DNA from: Clostridiaceae bacterium
GTDB taxonomy: Bacteria; Bacillota; Clostridia; Lachnospirales; Lachnospiraceae
Assembly: GCA_018378255.1 (NCBI GenBank)
Contig: JAGZXV010000035.1
Span: 1-34,032, forward strand
Length of the DNA: 34,032 nt
Reading direction: 5' to 3'
The notes beneath the pieces were generated by a model, which was not told where the DNA came from, did not search any database, and worked only from the letters and a program-made list of their open reading frames with translations. Positions 9,035 to 17,044 of this stretch are shown here, in pieces. A program made the position numbers and the translations under genes. Numbering within the stretch: the stretch's first letter is position 1; the number at the start of each line of letters is the position of its first letter.

Positions 9035-10678
9035 ATGAAGAAGAGATTTGTCAGCGCACTGCTGGTAGCAGCAGTTGCAGCATCGGGGTTATCGGCTTGC
9101 GTGCCGAAAGCAACAGAGCAGGCAGCAACAACTCAGGCGGCATCGGCAGCAGGAGAGACACAGGAAGAATTTAAAGTAAATAAGGAAGGCCTGCCGATCG
9201 TAAACCAGCAGATCGTCTATGAAATTGCAGCAAGCACTCAAAAGAACAAAAACTTTAAAGATCTGGAGTTTTTCCAGAAACTGGAAGAGGAGACTAACGT
9301 TATCATTAACTGGAATATGTCTTCAGACGACGGCTGGAATGAGAAAAAGAGCCTTTTATTCGCAGGCAACACTCTGCCGGATGCATTTTATGGACAAGGC
9401 ATCTTAACGGATGTGGATATCATCAAATACGCTTCTCAGGGAATGCTGATTCCGCTGAATGAGCTGATCGATGAATACGCCCCCAACCTGAAAGCGATTT
9501 TGGATGAACATCCCCAGTACCGTAAACAGATTACGGCGCCGGACGGCAATATCTATTCCCTGCCGACGATCAATGAGTTAAATCCCACCACCCATGATAA
9601 ATTGTTCATCAATAAAACATGGCTGGATAATCTTGGGCTGGAAGTTCCTACTACAAAAGAAGAATTTGAAACGGTGCTTCAGGCATTTAAAGACGGCGAT
9701 CCCAATGGCAACGGCGATACGACGGATGAGATCCCATTTACCTTCAGAATGAGCTCCAGCGATCCCTATAACCGGCAGCAGGGACTTCAGTCCTTGTTCG
9801 GAACGTTTGGCCAGTTAGACGATATCTATCATTTTATCGTAAAAGACGGGGAAGTTATCTATACACCTCAGACTGAACCATATAAAGAAGCGATTTCATG
9901 GTTCCATAAGTTATATTCAGAAGGTTTAGTCGATAAGGAAGCATTTACCCATGATATGAATGTCTACTATTCCAAGATTCAGGATCCGGGCAAAGTGGTC
10001 GGCGTATTCCTGGGATGGAGCGGCAATGCAACGGCGGCTGCGAATAAAGATGATTATGTTGTGATGGCTCCGTTAGTAAATACCGACGGAAAACAGATTT
10101 GGCGTACAGTAGATGCAAAGGTTGTGTCAAAGGGCTCATTTGCAATTACTAATACAGCAGAGCATCCGGAAGTTTTGGTCCGCTGGATCGACCAGTCCTA
10201 TGACCAGGAAGCTTCCTTACAGGTCAGCCAGGGGCTGCTTGGACATACATTGGAAAAGACCAGTGAAGGCAGATACCAGTATATTAAATTGGCGGAAGGC
10301 ATGACATTGGATACTGCAATTCATGATTTCGGACCCGGAAATGACGGAACATTTACATTAATGCAGGAGACAATTGATAAGCTGGATTTGAACGCAAACT
10401 TAAAAGAGCGTCAGGAACTGGACAAATTCTACTCCCAATACAATGTACTGGCAGAAGAGATGTATCCAAATGTATTGTTTACGGAAGAAGAAGTGGAAGA
10501 AATCGGCATTCTGCAGACGGATATTGATTCTTATGTTGCACAGAAATACGCAGGCTGGATTGTGGAAGGCGGTGTGGAAGAAGAGTGGGATTCATTCCAG
10601 AAGAAGCTTCAGGATATGAATGTAGACCGCTATGTCCAGATCTATAAAGACGCATACGCCCGTTATAACGAAGAATAG
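9035..10678 (+). CDS. Extracellular solute-binding lipoprotein (YtcQ/LplA type)
   Basis: The binding protein that captures sugar oligomers outside the cell and hands them to the two upstream permeases. It has 547 residues. A lipoprotein signal peptide ends in the lipobox LSAC, so Cys22 is lipidated. A short Ala/Thr/Glu-rich linker follows and then a large family-1-type binding fold (DLEFFQKLEEETNVIINW, NEKKSLLFAGNTLPDAF). A DPNGNGDTTDEIPF loop resembles the calcium-binding loop common in this group. A strong AGGAGGAG site precedes the ATG. The size and companions match YtcQ-like proteins that bind long pectin or glycosaminoglycan fragments. Ligand identity is inference from the operon. Confidence 0.93.
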   Translation: MKKRFVSALLVAAVAASGLSACVPKATEQAATTQAASAAGETQEEFKVNKEGLPIVNQQIVYEIAASTQKNKNFKDLEFFQKLEEETNVIINWNMSSDDGWNEKKSLLFAGNTLPDAFYGQGILTDVDIIKYASQGMLIPLNELIDEYAPNLKAILDEHPQYRKQITAPDGNIYSLPTINELNPTTHDKLFINKTWLDNLGLEVPTTKEEFETVLQAFKDGDPNGNGDTTDEIPFTFRMSSSDPYNRQQGLQSLFGTFGQLDDIYHFIVKDGEVIYTPQTEPYKEAISWFHKLYSEGLVDKEAFTHDMNVYYSKIQDPGKVVGVFLGWSGNATAAANKDDYVVMAPLVNTDGKQIWRTVDAKVVSKGSFAITNTAEHPEVLVRWIDQSYDQEASLQVSQGLLGHTLEKTSEGRYQYIKLAEGMTLDTAIHDFGPGNDGTFTLMQETIDKLDLNANLKERQELDKFYSQYNVLAEEMYPNVLFTEEEVEEIGILQTDIDSYVAQKYAGWIVEGGVEEEWDSFQKKLQDMNVDRYVQIYKDAYARYNEE

Positions 10679-10745
10679 ATGGTAAGGGGGAGCCGTACAG
10701 GAGTGCGGCTCTCTTGTGGAAATACAGTGTAAAAGGAGAAGATCA

Positions 10746-12209
10746 ATGAAACCTCATGTAGTTATCATTATGGCAGACCAGCTGCGTTATGATGTGCTTG
10801 GACGTGGATTTACACCAAATATCGATTCCATAGCGGAGCAGGGAGTGAAATTTAACAGGGCGTATTGTGCCTGCCCGTTGTGTGTACCGGCCCGCGCCGC
10901 ATTTTTTACGGGAACGTATCCAAACCACAATGGTTCCTTAATCAATCCATGGGAGCCTGCGGATGAGCGGTACGGAGATGTGAGAAAAGAGATTGATAAT
11001 CTGTATTCCATGATGGAATGTGAATGGGACAGTATTCACAGCGGCAAACAGCATTTGTTCACAGAAGGCGGAAAGCTGGAGAACCGGAAAGACTCTAAAA
11101 CCCGTTTTTTTTCTACGGAGAAAACGTATAAGGAGTTTTTAACGTCCAGCCAAAAAGCGATGCCGGGAGGCGCCCGGTTCCGTACAAAGGTACCTGAGAT
11201 GGTGGACGGAAAGGTTACACGGGTCAGTAATTATTCAAATGCAGAGACAGGCTGTTATGAAGGGGGAGAGGAATACTATTTTGATGCTTATTTTGCCAAA
11301 AAGGCGCTGGAAGGCTTAAAAGCCAGGGATACAAAAAAGCCCCTCCTGTTAAATGCCATGTTTTTAGCCCCTCATCCCCCTCTGCAAATTCCTGAGCCAT
11401 GGTATCAAAAGGTGGGGGCAGGTGAGTTTGAACTGCCCGAAAATGTGGGAATTTATTACCCGAAACAGTCCCCGCTCCAGATGTACAACCTGACCGGGAT
11501 TGTAGGCGCCCGCTATGACCGGGAACATTGGAAAGAGGCATGGCGCGTCTATCTGGGGCTGGTTGAAATGCTGGATCACTGTGTGGGCCAGATCATAGAT
11601 GAGCTGAAACGCCAGAATATCTATGATGAAAGCCTGATTCTATTTACAAGCGACCATGGCGAGATGCTGGGCTCTCACGGATTATTCCAGAAGATGTGTA
11701 TGTATGAAGAATCGGCCCGGGTCCCCCTTTATATGAAGTTTCCAAAAGAATTTGAGGTATCTCAAAAAGAAATTAACCAGGTGGTGAATCACATCGATGT
11801 GCTGCCGACGCTGTGTGAATACCTGAATCTGAAGCCCGGCAGCGTTATGGACGGAGTTTCACTTCTGCCCTTAATAAAAGGGATATCGCAGGAAAAGGAT
11901 GACGCCGTTACATTCATCCAATATGACGGCAACGGTTCCCGCTCCAATTTCCAGCGCTGTATCATCCGGGGTAATTATAAACTGACGGCCGACTTTTTCA
12001 AAGATGAAGTTTTTTATGAACTTTACGATTTAAAACAGGATGTTCAGGAAACCACAAATCTGATGTTTGCGCCTGAATATGATAAAATGGCGCGGGAAAT
12101 GGCAGCCGAATTGTCCGCTCATATGACTGCAAGCGGTGATCTGCTGGCGCTGCCGCCTTTTCAGCCACAGGTGTTCAGAGAGAGCTATTCGGATTTCCCT
12201 GTATTATAG
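10746..12209 (+). CDS. Cys-type sulfatase, apparently cytoplasmic
   Basis: Type I sulfatase of 487 residues that would remove sulfate esters from imported sugar units. The start at 10746 has AAAGGAGAA 5-13 bases upstream, while an in-frame ATG at 10716 lies before that site. The N-terminal metal site is MADQLRYD. The modification motif CxPxR is present as C46-V-P-A-R50, so Cys46 would become formylglycine. The second metal cluster is TSDHGEMLGSHG. No signal peptide is visible: the protein starts directly with the first beta strand, so it should act inside the cell. Activation needs a radical-SAM sulfatase-maturing enzyme, which is not in this window. The C-terminus (YELYDLKQDVQETTNL) is typical. 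The exact sulfate position is not deducible. Confidence 0.9.
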   Translation: MKPHVVIIMADQLRYDVLGRGFTPNIDSIAEQGVKFNRAYCACPLCVPARAAFFTGTYPNHNGSLINPWEPADERYGDVRKEIDNLYSMMECEWDSIHSGKQHLFTEGGKLENRKDSKTRFFSTEKTYKEFLTSSQKAMPGGARFRTKVPEMVDGKVTRVSNYSNAETGCYEGGEEYYFDAYFAKKALEGLKARDTKKPLLLNAMFLAPHPPLQIPEPWYQKVGAGEFELPENVGIYYPKQSPLQMYNLTGIVGARYDREHWKEAWRVYLGLVEMLDHCVGQIIDELKRQNIYDESLILFTSDHGEMLGSHGLFQKMCMYEESARVPLYMKFPKEFEVSQKEINQVVNHIDVLPTLCEYLNLKPGSVMDGVSLLPLIKGISQEKDDAVTFIQYDGNGSRSNFQRCIIRGNYKLTADFFKDEVFYELYDLKQDVQETTNLMFAPEYDKMAREMAAELSAHMTASGDLLALPPFQPQVFRESYSDFPVL

Positions 12210-12217
12210 GAGGAAAA

Positions 12218-14014
12218 ATGAAACTGGATGTGAAACAGGACTATCAGCAATTATGCGGAGAACTTTTAACGGACTGGTGTGAAGCTCTTTTAAAACTTCA
12301 GATTAAAGATACGGGAAATAAAAGGCTGGATGGAGCGGTTCTATGCCCGGCCTGCAATAAAATCCATGGAAGATGTTTTGAGGCGATGTACCCGTTTCTA
12401 TATATGGCGGAACTTAAGAAGGACAATAAATGGATCCAGGCTGCAGACCAGTTATTCAGCTGGGCGGAAAATGTAGTTTCCCAGGAAGACGGTTCCTTTC
12501 TTAATGATATAGAGGTGAATTGGAAAGGAACCACGGTTTTTAATACAATCCAGCTTGCCGACTGCTTGTTATTCCATGGAAAAATTCTGCCCCCAAATAT
12601 GGAAAAGACATGGAAAAACCGTTTGAGAAGATCGGCTGAATTTCTATATGAATATGAGGAACTGAATGATAACAATATTAATTATCCGGTTTCCAATGCG
12701 TTGGCACTGTATGAATGCGGCATAGTCTTTGGCGACGACAGGTATACGGAAAGGGCGGAAAAGCTGGCGCTCCTGGCCGAACATGTGGTCACAGACCATG
12801 GCCTGATTTTTGGAGAAGGGATTCCCCGTTTTCATAAAAGCCCGAAAGGCTGTGTGCCGGTTGATATAGGTTATAATACAGAGGAAACGGTTCCCTCGCT
12901 GGCTTTGTATGGAATGCTGAGCGGGAATGGCAAAGTCTGTTCATTGGCGGAAAAAGCTCTGTGCGGCCACCTGGATTTTATGCTGGAAAATGGCGCCTGG
13001 GACAACAGCTTTGGAACCAGGAATTACAAATGGACGTATTGGGGAAGCCGCACTTCTGACGGATGCGGGTTAGGCTATCTGCTCTTTGCAGGCAGGCATC
13101 CGGAATTTGCGCTGGCAGCCGCTAAAAATTTGACTTTGTTAAAGAAATGTACGCATGGAGGGCTGTTATATGGAGGCTATCATTATTATGAAGCGGGGCA
13201 GCCGCCATGTGTCCACCATACATTTACCCATGCAAAGGTTCTGGCAGGGATTCTGGACAGGAAACTTTGGGAAGGGGTTGAGACAGGAGGCGTTCTTCCG
13301 AGAGAAAGGGATGGTGGGATCAGGTATTATCCGGAAACGGACACCTGGCTGGTTAACAGGGCAATTTATACGGCTACAGTCACTGCCTATGACTGGGAGT
13401 ATCTGCCGGGAGGCCATGTTAGCGGCGGGACATTATCTCTGTTTCACCATAAACTGGCGGGAACGTTATTGTGCGCGGGAATGAGCCGGTACAGCTTAAA
13501 AGAACCTGCTAATATGCAGATTCCATACCGTGTACGCCATGAATGCCTGGCATTGAGAATTGAAAAAAATGTGGACGGGCATATATACAGCAGTATTTAT
13601 GATACGAATGCCCAGGTTAACGCAGAGGGCAAAACGATTGTGGTGAGAGGGATTCTCAAGGATATCGGATACAGGGAAGAGCCGGGAAAAGATTCCCCCT
13701 ATTATTTTAAATATCAATTTGAAGAGGATAAAGTGGTGATTCAAGCCGGATGTCCGGACGGCAGGCTGGTCTGCCCGGTCGTGAGCAGACAGGGAGAGAA
13801 CGTTATAACAGAAGGAGCAGGAACCGTTTTAAAGATAAAAAAGAAAGGGGTCTCAGTCAGAATAGAAGGTTCCGGTCACATCTGTCTTCCATATGGAAAA
13901 GAGCGGATATTCAATCTTGTACCCGGATTGGAGGCGCTTCGTATGGAGATGATGCTGGGGCAGGATGTGACCGGAATTCAGATTGAGGTTCAGGTTAACC
14001 GCAACGATGCCTGA
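12218..14014 (+). CDS. Unrecognised 598-residue protein, possibly an alpha/alpha-toroid carbohydrate enzyme
   Basis: I do not recognise a named family. The N-terminal two thirds is helical with repeated aromatic and hydrophobic stretches (CPACNKIHGRCFEAMYP, near residues 45-60; DGSFLNDIEVNWKGTTVF; YNTEETVPSLALYG; PPCVHHTFTHAKVLAG), resembling the alpha/alpha-toroid fold of many polysaccharide lyases and hydrolases. The last third is beta-rich, as in heparinase II/III-like or PL8-like proteins. His, Tyr, Asn and Glu in the conserved-looking stretches are plausible catalytic residues. There is no signal peptide. It starts 9 bases after the sulfatase stop with AGGAGG, so it is co-translated with it. 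Its position between a sulfatase and a GH88 suggests it trims uronate oligosaccharides, perhaps producing the unsaturated end that GH88 needs. That function is inference. Confidence 0.75.
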   Translation: MKLDVKQDYQQLCGELLTDWCEALLKLQIKDTGNKRLDGAVLCPACNKIHGRCFEAMYPFLYMAELKKDNKWIQAADQLFSWAENVVSQEDGSFLNDIEVNWKGTTVFNTIQLADCLLFHGKILPPNMEKTWKNRLRRSAEFLYEYEELNDNNINYPVSNALALYECGIVFGDDRYTERAEKLALLAEHVVTDHGLIFGEGIPRFHKSPKGCVPVDIGYNTEETVPSLALYGMLSGNGKVCSLAEKALCGHLDFMLENGAWDNSFGTRNYKWTYWGSRTSDGCGLGYLLFAGRHPEFALAAAKNLTLLKKCTHGGLLYGGYHYYEAGQPPCVHHTFTHAKVLAGILDRKLWEGVETGGVLPRERDGGIRYYPETDTWLVNRAIYTATVTAYDWEYLPGGHVSGGTLSLFHHKLAGTLLCAGMSRYSLKEPANMQIPYRVRHECLALRIEKNVDGHIYSSIYDTNAQVNAEGKTIVVRGILKDIGYREEPGKDSPYYFKYQFEEDKVVIQAGCPDGRLVCPVVSRQGENVITEGAGTVLKIKKKGVSVRIEGSGHICLPYGKERIFNLVPGLEALRMEMMLGQDVTGIQIEVQVNRNDA

Positions 14015-14081
14015 ATGACCGGGAGTTTATGATAAATGACAGCAAATTATGATAATAAGAGGGGAAAAGAGAGGGATTTTT

Positions 14082-15215
14082 ATGCAGGATTGGGTCCGGG
14101 AACTCTATTTGAGGATAACAAAAAAATTAGAAAAGGAATGGGAACGGGTAGGAGACAAAATTCCCTATTGGACAGAAGAGGGAACATATAAAACCGACTA
14201 TGCGGGAAAAGATATCTATTGGTGGACGAATGGGTTCTGGCCTGGGATATTGTGGAAACTGTATTCTGTTACGGGAAAAGAGGAGTACAGACGATGCGCG
14301 GAGTCGATTGAAGAAAAACTGGATGAAGCGTTATATGGTTTTGACGGCCTTCATCACGATGTGGGATTTATGTGGCTTCACAGTGCGGTAGCTGACTACC
14401 GTCTCACAGGATCTAAAAAATCCAGGTCCAGAGGGCTGATGGCTGCCAGCGTTCTGGCCGGAAGATATAATCCGGAAGGAAAGTATATACGGGCGTGGAA
14501 TCCGGAATGTGTGGAGCCGGAAGAAGACTGTACCGGCTGGATTATTGTGGATTCCATGATGAATATTCCGCTTTTATACTGGGCTTCAGAAGAATTGGGG
14601 GATAAGCGTTTTTACTATCTGGCAAAAAATCATGCGGCTACAGTATTGAAAAATCTGGTGAGAGAAGACGGTTCCAGCGGCCATATTGCGGCTTTAAATC
14701 CTGATAATGGCCAATTAACAGCCATCCTGGCCGGACAAGGATATTCAAACACTTCCTGCTGGTCCAGAGGACTGTCATGGATACTCTATGGTTTCGCACT
14801 TAGTTACCGGTATACAAAAGAAAAAGAGTATTTGGATACGGCAAAAAAAGCAGCCCATTACTTTATAGCCAACTGTTCCCTGACAGGATATGTTCCTCTG
14901 TGCGATTTCCGCCAGCCAGCCGAACCTGTTATCTATGATGCATCGGCCGGGGTGTGCGCAGCATGCGGACTGTTGGAGATTGCCGGACATGTTGGGGAAG
15001 AGGAAAAAGTGATATATCAAAAACATGCGGAAAATATGATAAAAGCTATCGTGGAGAACTGCTGTAACTGGGATGAAGACCAGGATTCCATTGTCGGAAA
15101 ATGCAGAGTGGCCTACCACAATCAGGCCCGTAATCAGACAGATTTGATTTATGCCGATTATTTTCTGCTTGAAGCTGTGTTAAGGATCATGGGAAAAGAC
15201 TTCCTGATCTGGTGA
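14082..15215 (+). CDS. GH88 unsaturated glucuronyl hydrolase
   Basis: Hydrates the C4-C5 double bond of 4,5-unsaturated uronic acid at the end of lyase-made disaccharides and so releases the second sugar. It has 377 residues, the same length as Bacillus UGL. Two aspartates sit where the family's catalytic pair lies: Asp93 in HHDVGFM and Asp157 in IIVDSMMNIPLL. Aromatic stretches YWWTNGFWPGILW and SCWSRGLSWILYGFA are typical of the alpha/alpha-barrel. The start at 14082 has GAGGG six bases upstream. An in-frame ATG at 14049 would add 11 residues. GH88 is preferred over GH105 because of the DSMMN and HDVGFM motifs. No signal peptide, so it acts in the cytoplasm. It is the last gene of the cassette, and no clear terminator follows. 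Confidence 0.9.
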   Translation: MQDWVRELYLRITKKLEKEWERVGDKIPYWTEEGTYKTDYAGKDIYWWTNGFWPGILWKLYSVTGKEEYRRCAESIEEKLDEALYGFDGLHHDVGFMWLHSAVADYRLTGSKKSRSRGLMAASVLAGRYNPEGKYIRAWNPECVEPEEDCTGWIIVDSMMNIPLLYWASEELGDKRFYYLAKNHAATVLKNLVREDGSSGHIAALNPDNGQLTAILAGQGYSNTSCWSRGLSWILYGFALSYRYTKEKEYLDTAKKAAHYFIANCSLTGYVPLCDFRQPAEPVIYDASAGVCAACGLLEIAGHVGEEEKVIYQKHAENMIKAIVENCCNWDEDQDSIVGKCRVAYHNQARNQTDLIYADYFLLEAVLRIMGKDFLIW

Positions 15216-15265
15216 GGTTAAATTCAAATTATTAAACTGCTGGCTAAATTTCGAGATTAAAAAAT

Positions 15266-15294
15266 GTATAAATTCCTTCATTTGACAAATACTA
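15266..15294 (+). promoter_or_regulatory. Sigma-G-like promoter for spoVT
   Basis: GTATA (15266-15270), a 17-base spacer and AATACTA (15288-15294) resemble the forespore sigma-G consensus (GnATA, then CATnnTA). Bacillus spoVT is known to be sigma-G dependent. A TTGACA at 15283-15288 has no good -10 at proper distance. Consensus reading only. Confidence 0.45.
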
Positions 15295-15333
15295 CTTCCA
15301 GAAACGGAGAGTACAGTAAATGGAGGAATTTTT

Positions 15334-15882
15334 ATGAAAGCTACAGGAATTGTAAGAAGAATTGACGATTTGGGCAGGGTAGTAATACCAAAAGAAATAC
15401 GTCGGACCCTTCGTCTTCGTGAAGGTACGCCGCTTGAAATATTTACAGACAGAGAAGGGGAAATCATCTTAAAAAAATATTCCCCGATGGTAGAGCTGAC
15501 CTCATTTGCGACCCAGTATGCGGACGCCATGGCACAGTCTACAGGAATGATGGTTTGTATTACTGACAGAGATCAGGTGATTGCAGTTTCAGGCGGATCT
15601 AAAAAAGACTTATTACAGAAGACGATCAGTAAACAGTTAGAGCACCTGATTGGTGAAAGAACTACGGTTCTGGCTGCAAAAGATGAAAAAGGTTTTATTT
15701 CTCTCACATCGGAAGAGATGGAGGGAATTACCGCCCAGGTTATCGCTCCTATTATATGTGAAGGTGATGCAATCGGTTCCGTTTCTCTGCTGAGCCGCGA
15801 ACCAAGGGCCCGCTTTGGAGATACAGAAACAAAACTGGTCATGACGGCTGCCGGATTTCTCGGAAGGCAGATGGAGGGATGA
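15334..15882 (+). CDS. spoVT: Stage V sporulation regulator SpoVT
   Basis: A forespore transcription factor that adjusts sigma-G gene expression late in sporulation. It has 182 residues, close to the family's usual length of about 178. The N-terminal AbrB swapped-hairpin DNA-binding domain is clear (MKATGIVRRIDDLGRVVIPK, IRRTLRLREGTPLEIF, residues 1-50). A GAF-like C-terminal domain runs from about 60 to 180. GGAGG lies close upstream. In Bacillus, spoVT lies just downstream of mfd. Here the glycan cassette separates them. Confidence 0.96.
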   Translation: MKATGIVRRIDDLGRVVIPKEIRRTLRLREGTPLEIFTDREGEIILKKYSPMVELTSFATQYADAMAQSTGMMVCITDRDQVIAVSGGSKKDLLQKTISKQLEHLIGERTTVLAAKDEKGFISLTSEEMEGITAQVIAPIICEGDAIGSVSLLSREPRARFGDTETKLVMTAAGFLGRQMEG

Positions 15883-15924
15883 TCAAAAACAGGAGGGGCA
15901 GGTCATGTAAGGCGGCTGCTCCTC

Positions 15925-15953
15925 TTGTGATTTTGGTATGCATGAGCTATAAT
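15925..15953 (+). promoter_or_regulatory. Sigma-A promoter for mazG
   Basis: TTGTGA (15925-15930), a 17-base spacer and TATAAT (15948-15953). The ribosome binding site AAAGGAGG follows at about 15960 and the ATG is at 15977, so the leader is very short. A weak inverted repeat (AGGAG near 15891 with CTCCT near 15920) just upstream may end spoVT transcription. Confidence 0.55.
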
Positions 15954-15976
15954 ACATCCAAAAGGAGGGACCGTTC

Positions 15977-16357
15977 ATGTATACATTTGACGATTTGAAA
16001 CATATTATGGAAGAGCTGCGTTCAGACCATGGATGTCCATGGGACAAAGAGCAGACCCATGAAAGCCTGAAAAAATGTCTGGTGGAAGAGAGCCAGGAGG
16101 TACTGGATGCCATTGATCATCACGACAAGGAGAATTTGTGTGAGGAATTGGGGGATCTGCTTTTGCAGGTTATGATGCACAGCCAGATTGCCATGGAAAA
16201 CGGAGACTTTACGGCAGACGATGTCGTGAACGGGGTTTGTGAAAAAATGATACGCCGCCACCCCCATGTTTTTGGCGGTAAAAAGGTCAGTTCTCCCGAG
16301 GAAAGCCTGGCTTTATGGAACGAGATAAAAAAGCAGGAAAAAGCCAAAAAACCTTGA
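15977..16357 (+). CDS. mazG: MazG-type nucleotide pyrophosphohydrolase, single-domain form
   Basis: Hydrolyses nucleoside triphosphates to monophosphates, a housecleaning or ppGpp-lowering role in the cytoplasm. It has 126 residues and one MazG domain. Magnesium-binding acidic motifs are EESQE near residues 37-41 and EELGD near 56-60, and CPWDKEQTHESL near residue 20 is diagnostic. It is shorter than Bacillus YabN, which carries an extra methylase-like N-terminal domain, and shorter than two-domain E. coli MazG. It is complete: a ribosome site lies upstream and the family's C-terminal HPHVFGG is present. Its stop codon lies inside the -35 box of the next promoter. Confidence 0.93.
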   Translation: MYTFDDLKHIMEELRSDHGCPWDKEQTHESLKKCLVEESQEVLDAIDHHDKENLCEELGDLLLQVMMHSQIAMENGDFTADDVVNGVCEKMIRRHPHVFGGKKVSSPEESLALWNEIKKQEKAKKP

Positions 16358-16382
16358 CAAATCAATGATTAGAGGCTATAAA
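16354..16382 (+). promoter_or_regulatory. Strong sigma-A promoter for the HU gene
   Basis: A perfect TTGACA (16354-16359), a 17-base spacer and TATAAA (16377-16382). The TGA of the TTGACA box is the stop codon of mazG. Transcription would start near 16389 and give a leader of about 70 bases ending in CTAGGAGG before the HU start. Confidence 0.75.
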
Positions 16383-16458
16383 TGATAGAGTATAGTACAA
16401 ATAAAATTGAGTAGTGATTTAATCGTCTACCATAGACAATTCTAGGAGGAAAATTTAA

Positions 16459-16734
16459 ATGAACAAGACAGAATTAATCGCAGCTATCGCAGCAAAAGCA
16501 AACCTCAGCAAGAAAGACGCTGAAGAAGCATTAAAGGCATTTACAGATGTTGTTGCTGAAGAATTAGTAAAAGGCGAGAAAATCCAGTTAGTTGGTTTTG
16601 GTACTTTTGAAGTATCTGAAAGAGCTGCAAGAGAAGGAAGAAATCCTAAGAGCGGCGAAGTTATGAATATCCCTGCATCAAAATCTCCAAAATTCAAACC
16701 TGGTAAAGCGTTAAAGGATAAAGTAAACGAATAA
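16459..16734 (+). CDS. hup: DNA-binding protein HU
   Basis: Histone-like nucleoid protein that bends DNA as a dimer. The 91 residues are the standard size. It begins MNKTELIAAIAAKANLS, has the dimer-core GFGTFEV, the DNA-gripping arm near residues 52-75 (RAAREGRNPKSGE with the intercalating proline in NIPAS), and the KFKPGKALKDKVN ending. AGGAGG precedes the ATG, and its own strong promoter fits a highly expressed gene. Codon use favours AAA and GAA more than its neighbours, as expected for abundant proteins. In clostridia HU often lies next to the S4-domain gene, as here (3-base gap). Confidence 0.97.
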   Translation: MNKTELIAAIAAKANLSKKDAEEALKAFTDVVAEELVKGEKIQLVGFGTFEVSERAAREGRNPKSGEVMNIPASKSPKFKPGKALKDKVNE

Positions 16735-16737
16735 TTT

Positions 16738-16977
16738 ATGAGATTAGATAAATTCCTCAAAGTATCACGACTGATCAAGAGACGGACGGTGGCTAATGAA
16801 GCGTGCGATGCAGGCAGGGTATTAGTCAATGATAAGCCGGCGAAGGCGTCCCTGAACGTAAAGACAGGGGATATCATAGAGATTCAGTTCGGAACGAAAT
16901 CTGTAAAAGTTGAAGTGCTGGATGTACAGGAAACCGTGAAAAAAGACGAGGCAAAAGAACTTTACCGATATTTATAA
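16738..16977 (+). CDS. rqcP: S4-domain RNA-binding protein RqcP (YabO)
   Basis: A small RNA-binding protein that stabilises peptidyl-tRNA on stalled 50S subunits during RqcH-driven alanine tailing (bacterial ribosome quality control). It has 79 residues and is almost entirely an S4 domain (MRLDKFLKVSRLIKRRTVAN, DAGRVLVNDKPAKAS, VKTGDIIEI). The length and the position before yabP match Bacillus YabO, now called RqcP. E. coli Hsp15 (HslR) is a longer relative. It starts 3 bases after the HU stop, so it is co-transcribed and probably translationally coupled. No strong ribosome site of its own is visible. Confidence 0.92.
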   Translation: MRLDKFLKVSRLIKRRTVANEACDAGRVLVNDKPAKASLNVKTGDIIEIQFGTKSVKVEVLDVQETVKKDEAKELYRYL

Positions 16978-16993
16978 TAGTCATAAATTACCG

Positions 16994-17042
16994 AACCTCT
17001 TAATATATTTAACCAATGAGTTAAATATATTAGGAGGTTTTT
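16994..17042 (+). terminator. 20-bp hairpin enclosing the yabP ribosome binding site
   Basis: Arms 16994-17013 and 17020-17039 pair over 20 positions (one U-G) around a 6-base loop, followed by a short T-run. It looks like the terminator of the HU-rqcP unit. Its 3' arm also contains AGGAGG (17032-17037), the ribosome binding site of yabP (ATG at 17045). Read-through RNA would therefore have that site buried. Confidence 0.75.
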
Positions 17043-17044
17043 GT

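Noticed and set aside
17001..17031. Sigma-E promoter inside the hairpin before yabP (TAATATA with AATATATT)
   Set aside because: The spacer would be 16 bases instead of about 14, and the start would fall only about 7 bases before the ATG, after the ribosome site.
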